A stretch of 64,000 bases of DNA from Poritiphilus sp965212595 (GTDB lineage: Bacteria; Bacteroidota; Bacteroidia; Flavobacteriales; Flavobacteriaceae): NCBI GenBank assembly GCA_965212595.1, contig CBDBVE010000003.1, positions 10,609-74,608 on the forward strand, read 5' to 3'. The translations under genes and the position numbers were made by a program. Within the stretch, counting starts at the first letter, position 1. Each line of letters begins with the position of its first letter. Below, in pieces: positions 61,140-64,000 of the stretch. The notes below the pieces were generated by a model. The model saw nothing but the letters and a program-made list of their open reading frames with translations. It was not told the DNA's origin and ran no database searches.

Positions 61140-62303
61140 ATGGGTTGTAACAGTTGTTCAACCGGGAAGGATGGACAACCAAAAGGGTGTAGGAACAATG
61201 GTACCTGCGGCACAGATGGTTGTAATAAATTAACTGTTTTTGATTGGCTTTCCAATATGTCTCTCCCCAATGGTCAAAAGCCTTTTGACGGGATAGAAAT
61301 TCGTTTTAAAAATAGCAGAAAAGAGTTTTTTAGGAATACAGAAGGTCTCAATCTTTCTATAGGTGACGTGGTGGCCACTCAATCTAAATCTGGTCATGAT
61401 GTAGGGATGGTGACCCTTGCCGGAGAATTGGTAAAGGTGCAGATGAGAAAGAAAAAACTTGACCCTGAAACAGACGAGCTTCCAAAAATCTACAGAAAGG
61501 CTACCCAAAAAGATATAGATAAATGGCAGAAATGCCGGGATAAGGAAGAGGAGATTAAAAAACGCTCCAGGGAGATGGCTATTTTGTTAAGGCTGGAGAT
61601 GAAAATTTCGGATGTGGAGTTTCAAGGTGATGGCTCTAAAGCTACCTTCTACTACACAGCAGAAGAGCGCGTAGACTTCAGGCAACTCATCAAGGATATG
61701 GCCAAGGCTTTCGGGATTAGAATAGAAATGCGGCAAATTGGTTATCGTCAGGAAGCGCAACGCTTGGGAGGAATTGGATCTTGCGGGCGCGAATTGTGTT
61801 GCTCCACCTGGTTGTCCGATTTTAGATCGGTGAGCACAGCTGCGGCGCGCTATCAGCAACTCTCGTTAAACCCGCAGAAATTAGCTGGTCAGTGCGGTAA
61901 ATTAAAATGCTGCCTCAATTATGAACTGGATGTATACCTAGATGCATTGAAGGATTTTCCCTCTCAAGACAATAAGCTACGCACCGAAAAGGGATTAGCT
62001 TTTTGCCAAAAAACCGATATTTTCAAAGGAACTTTGTGGTATGCTTATAAGGATGAACCTTCCAATTGGCATGCCTTGACCAAACAGCAAGTCAATGAAA
62101 TCCTGGAATTAAACAAAAATGACAAAAAGGTCGCCAGCCTTGAAGAATACGCAGCCGACAACATCCGGGAAGATCAGTTGGTATTTGAAAACGTAGTTGG
62201 GCAAGATAGCCTTACCCGCTTTGATCGCCCCAGGCGAAGATCTAAAAAGACGAAGAATCAGAAACGTAGAAAAAACAGGAAAAGACCTGCGAAAAATGCT
62301 TAG
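61140..62303 (+). CDS. ricT: RicT/PSP1-type Fe-S regulatory protein
   Basis: This 387-residue protein has an N-terminal cysteine cluster (C3, C6, C17, C23, C28), a PSP1 domain, and the GSCGRELCCSTW and GQCGKLKCCLNY motifs typical of RicT. In Bacillus, RicT is part of an Fe-S complex that affects RNA processing; in Bacteroidota its role is unclear. A long Lys/Arg-rich C-terminal tail follows. It overlaps gldH by eight bases. Confidence 0.88.
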   Translation: MGCNSCSTGKDGQPKGCRNNGTCGTDGCNKLTVFDWLSNMSLPNGQKPFDGIEIRFKNSRKEFFRNTEGLNLSIGDVVATQSKSGHDVGMVTLAGELVKVQMRKKKLDPETDELPKIYRKATQKDIDKWQKCRDKEEEIKKRSREMAILLRLEMKISDVEFQGDGSKATFYYTAEERVDFRQLIKDMAKAFGIRIEMRQIGYRQEAQRLGGIGSCGRELCCSTWLSDFRSVSTAAARYQQLSLNPQKLAGQCGKLKCCLNYELDVYLDALKDFPSQDNKLRTEKGLAFCQKTDIFKGTLWYAYKDEPSNWHALTKQQVNEILELNKNDKKVASLEEYAADNIREDQLVFENVVGQDSLTRFDRPRRRSKKTKNQKRRKNRKRPAKNA

Positions 62304-62778
62304 ATCCCTCACTTTCCTATCCCTTCTTTTATTGACGATTTCCTGTTCTGAGAATTTGGTGGTTTCCCGTTATGAGGCCACAGATAGTGGAAATTGGAAT
62401 AAAGATGATATTATAGAGTTTAGTTTTTCAGAGATCGATACGCTTAGCAAACACCACATGTTTCTGAACATTCGGAATGATGACAGCTATCCCTATAGCA
62501 ACCTCTTTTTGATTGCAGAACTTAATTTCCCGAATGGGAAGACCATTAGAGACACCTTAGAATACGAAATGGCCAAACCCGATGGGCAATGGTTGGGAAA
62601 AGGTTATGGAAGTATAAAAGAAAATAAGCTGTGGTATAAGGAAAACATCGTTTTTCCCGTTAATGGCGTATATACTCTACTTGTGTCACATGCCATGAGG
62701 AAGAATGGGAAAGTAGAAGGTGTGGTTGATTTGCAAGGTATAACTGATGTGGGTTTCGAAATAGAACGAAGTAAATAG
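62296..62778 (+). CDS. gldH: Gliding motility lipoprotein GldH
   Basis: This 160-residue lipoprotein (lipobox TISC near residue 17) matches GldH, a protein needed for gliding in flavobacteria and linked to type IX secretion. SENLVVSRYEATDSGNWNKD and KHHMFLNIRNDDSYPYSNLF are family features. I chose ATG 62296, just before a canonical signal peptide; an upstream start would add a 33-residue basic extension copied from the end of ricT in another frame. It precedes the penicillin-binding protein by four bases. Confidence 0.92.
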   Translation: MLRSLTFLSLLLLTISCSENLVVSRYEATDSGNWNKDDIIEFSFSEIDTLSKHHMFLNIRNDDSYPYSNLFLIAELNFPNGKTIRDTLEYEMAKPDGQWLGKGYGSIKENKLWYKENIVFPVNGVYTLLVSHAMRKNGKVEGVVDLQGITDVGFEIERSK

Positions 62779-62782
62779 GGCA

Positions 62783-64000
62783 ATGGCAAAGACCAAGAAA
62801 AAAAAGAATACAAGCGGGTTTTTCAAATTTATTAAGTGGTTCTGGATTACTTTCGGTATAGGAATTTTTGCGCTATTCTTTGTTTTTTTACTGGCCTCCT
62901 GGGGGGTTTTTGGAGAAATGCCAACCTTTGAACGCCTAGAAAATCCGCAGACCAATCTGGCTACAGAAATCATCTCTTCCGATGGCGAAACGCTTGGGAA
63001 ATTTTATTTAGATGATAACCGTACAGACGTTGCTTATGAAGACCTTCCGAAGAACCTGGTGAACGCCCTTGTAGCTACCGAAGACGCCAGATATTACGAC
63101 CATGCAGGTATAGACGCAAGAGGAACCCTAAGAGCTGTGTTCTTTTTGGGGAAACGCGGAGGGGCAAGTACCATTTCACAACAGTTGTCAAAACTCTTAT
63201 TTACCGAAAGAGCTTCAGCCAGCACCCTGGATCGCATTATTCAAAAAGTAAAAGAATGGGTAATTGCCATTCGCCTGGAAAGACAATATACCAAAGAGGA
63301 AATCATTGCGATGTATATGAACATCTATGATTTTCACTACAATGCGGATGGGATTCGATCAGCTTCCAGAATTTATTTTGGGAAGGAGCCGCAGAATCTT
63401 AAAACCGAAGAATCAGCTGTGCTGGTAGGGATGCTTAAGAACTCTTCGCTATACAATCCTATTCGAAGAGAAGAACTGGTGCTGAATCGAAGAAATACCG
63501 TATTAGGACAAATGTCCAAGTACGGGTACATTACAGAGCACGAAAAAGACTCTCTGCAGGCCCTTAAAATGGATATTAACTTCAGTCCTGAAAGTCATCG
63601 CGAAGGTCTTGCTACTTATTTTAGAATGCATTTGCAAAGATTTTTGAACCGATGGATCGATAAAAATCCAAAACCTGCTCTTGAGGGAGAACGCGATCGC
63701 TGGAATATATATCTAGACGGCCTTAAAGTATATACCACCATTGATTCTCGAATGCAAAAGAATGCAGAGGACGCGGTAAAAGAGCATATGAAGAACTTGC
63801 AGGCAGAGTTTTTTCATCAGAACACTCCAGATCGGAATAGTACTGCGCCTTTTTTAGAACTTACCTCCGAAGAGATCAAACAAATCATGGAAAGGGCGAT
63901 GAAAAATTCAGAGCGCTGGAGGAAAATGAGAGCGGCGGGAAAGTTCTGAAAAAGAAATAAGAACTTCGTTCACCAAAGAAACCGAAATGACCGTCTTTGA
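62783..64000 (+). CDS. Penicillin-binding protein 1A (class A), partial with a frameshift near the window end
   Basis: An N-terminal membrane anchor (about residues 13-42) is followed by the glycosyltransferase GT51 domain, with the catalytic Glu region ATEDARYYDH near 94, STISQQLSKLL near 131 and RLERQYTKEEIIAMYMN near 169. The frame stops at 63949 after AAGKF, but the next frame continues SSEKEIRTSFTKETEMTVF to the edge, which is the expected sequence, so one base was gained or two lost near 63941. The transpeptidase domain lies beyond the window. It polymerises glycan strands. Confidence 0.87.

Noticed and set aside
62197..62295. Extended start for GldH
   Set aside because: The added 33 residues are basic, come from the ricT coding sequence in another frame and precede a proper signal peptide.

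Overview
The window reads as chromosome from a member of the Flavobacteriaceae (Bacteroidota), probably an environmental or marine lineage. The evidence is the low GC content, promoters with a TAnnTTTG -7 element, weak Shine-Dalgarno sequences, frequent TTG starts, gliding/type IX secretion genes (sprE/porW, gldH), flavobacterial families (DUF6427, DUF6341, DUF6168, DUF5687, DUF4292) and an ATP synthase operon without atpD and atpC. I see no insertion sequence, prophage, CRISPR array, tRNA or rRNA.

Region 1 (1-21.4 kb) is a surface-polysaccharide locus on the + strand. It begins with the end of rfbC and a C-terminally short rfbD. A four-gene cassette follows (DUF4956 membrane protein, CotH-like protein with a beta-helix, VTC-type polyphosphate polymerase domain protein, degenerate calcineurin-like lipoprotein). 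Then come a flippase, an O-antigen ligase-like protein, a Wzy-like polymerase, glycosyltransferases, a WbpB/WbpD/WbpE-like set for a diacetamido uronic acid sugar, an L-2-hydroxyglutarate oxidase, a polyprenyl-phosphate sugar transferase, and ugd plus a UDP-xylose synthase.

Region 2 (21.4-36.7 kb) is mixed: purD; small flavobacterial membrane proteins; a DUF4254/GT9 pair; an arsenosugar cluster (DUF2064 glycosyltransferase, AhpD-like protein, radical SAM ArsS) followed by a TetR regulator; a patatin phospholipase; an Fe-S flavin reductase; an ABC exporter; a SnoaL-like protein; a DUF2461 protein; two TfoX-like proteins; and a GlxA-type regulator.

Region 3 (36.8-51.2 kb) holds sprE/porW, a bactofilin, atpZ and an atpI-like gene, then atpB-E-F-H-A-G, a lipoprotein, a second flippase, dut, a TPR protein, a DUF4292 lipoprotein and an EnvC-like protein. 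Bactofilin, atpZ and the atpI-like gene each carry apparent single-base frameshifts, while the atpB-G genes read cleanly.

Region 4 (51.2-64 kb) holds a thioesterase, an HU/SPOR protein, dprA, trpS, plsC, an ECF sigma factor with a membrane-spanning beta-barrel partner, recA, a structured non-coding stretch ending in a very strong terminator, trhO, ricT, gldH and the start of a class A penicillin-binding protein that is also frameshifted near the window edge.

The candidates I consider most worth following are the polyphosphate-polymerase/CotH/DUF4956 cassette inside the polysaccharide locus, the 2-hydroxyglutarate oxidase inside the WbpB/D/E operon, the cluster of frameshifts before atpB, and the possible small RNA upstream of trhO.
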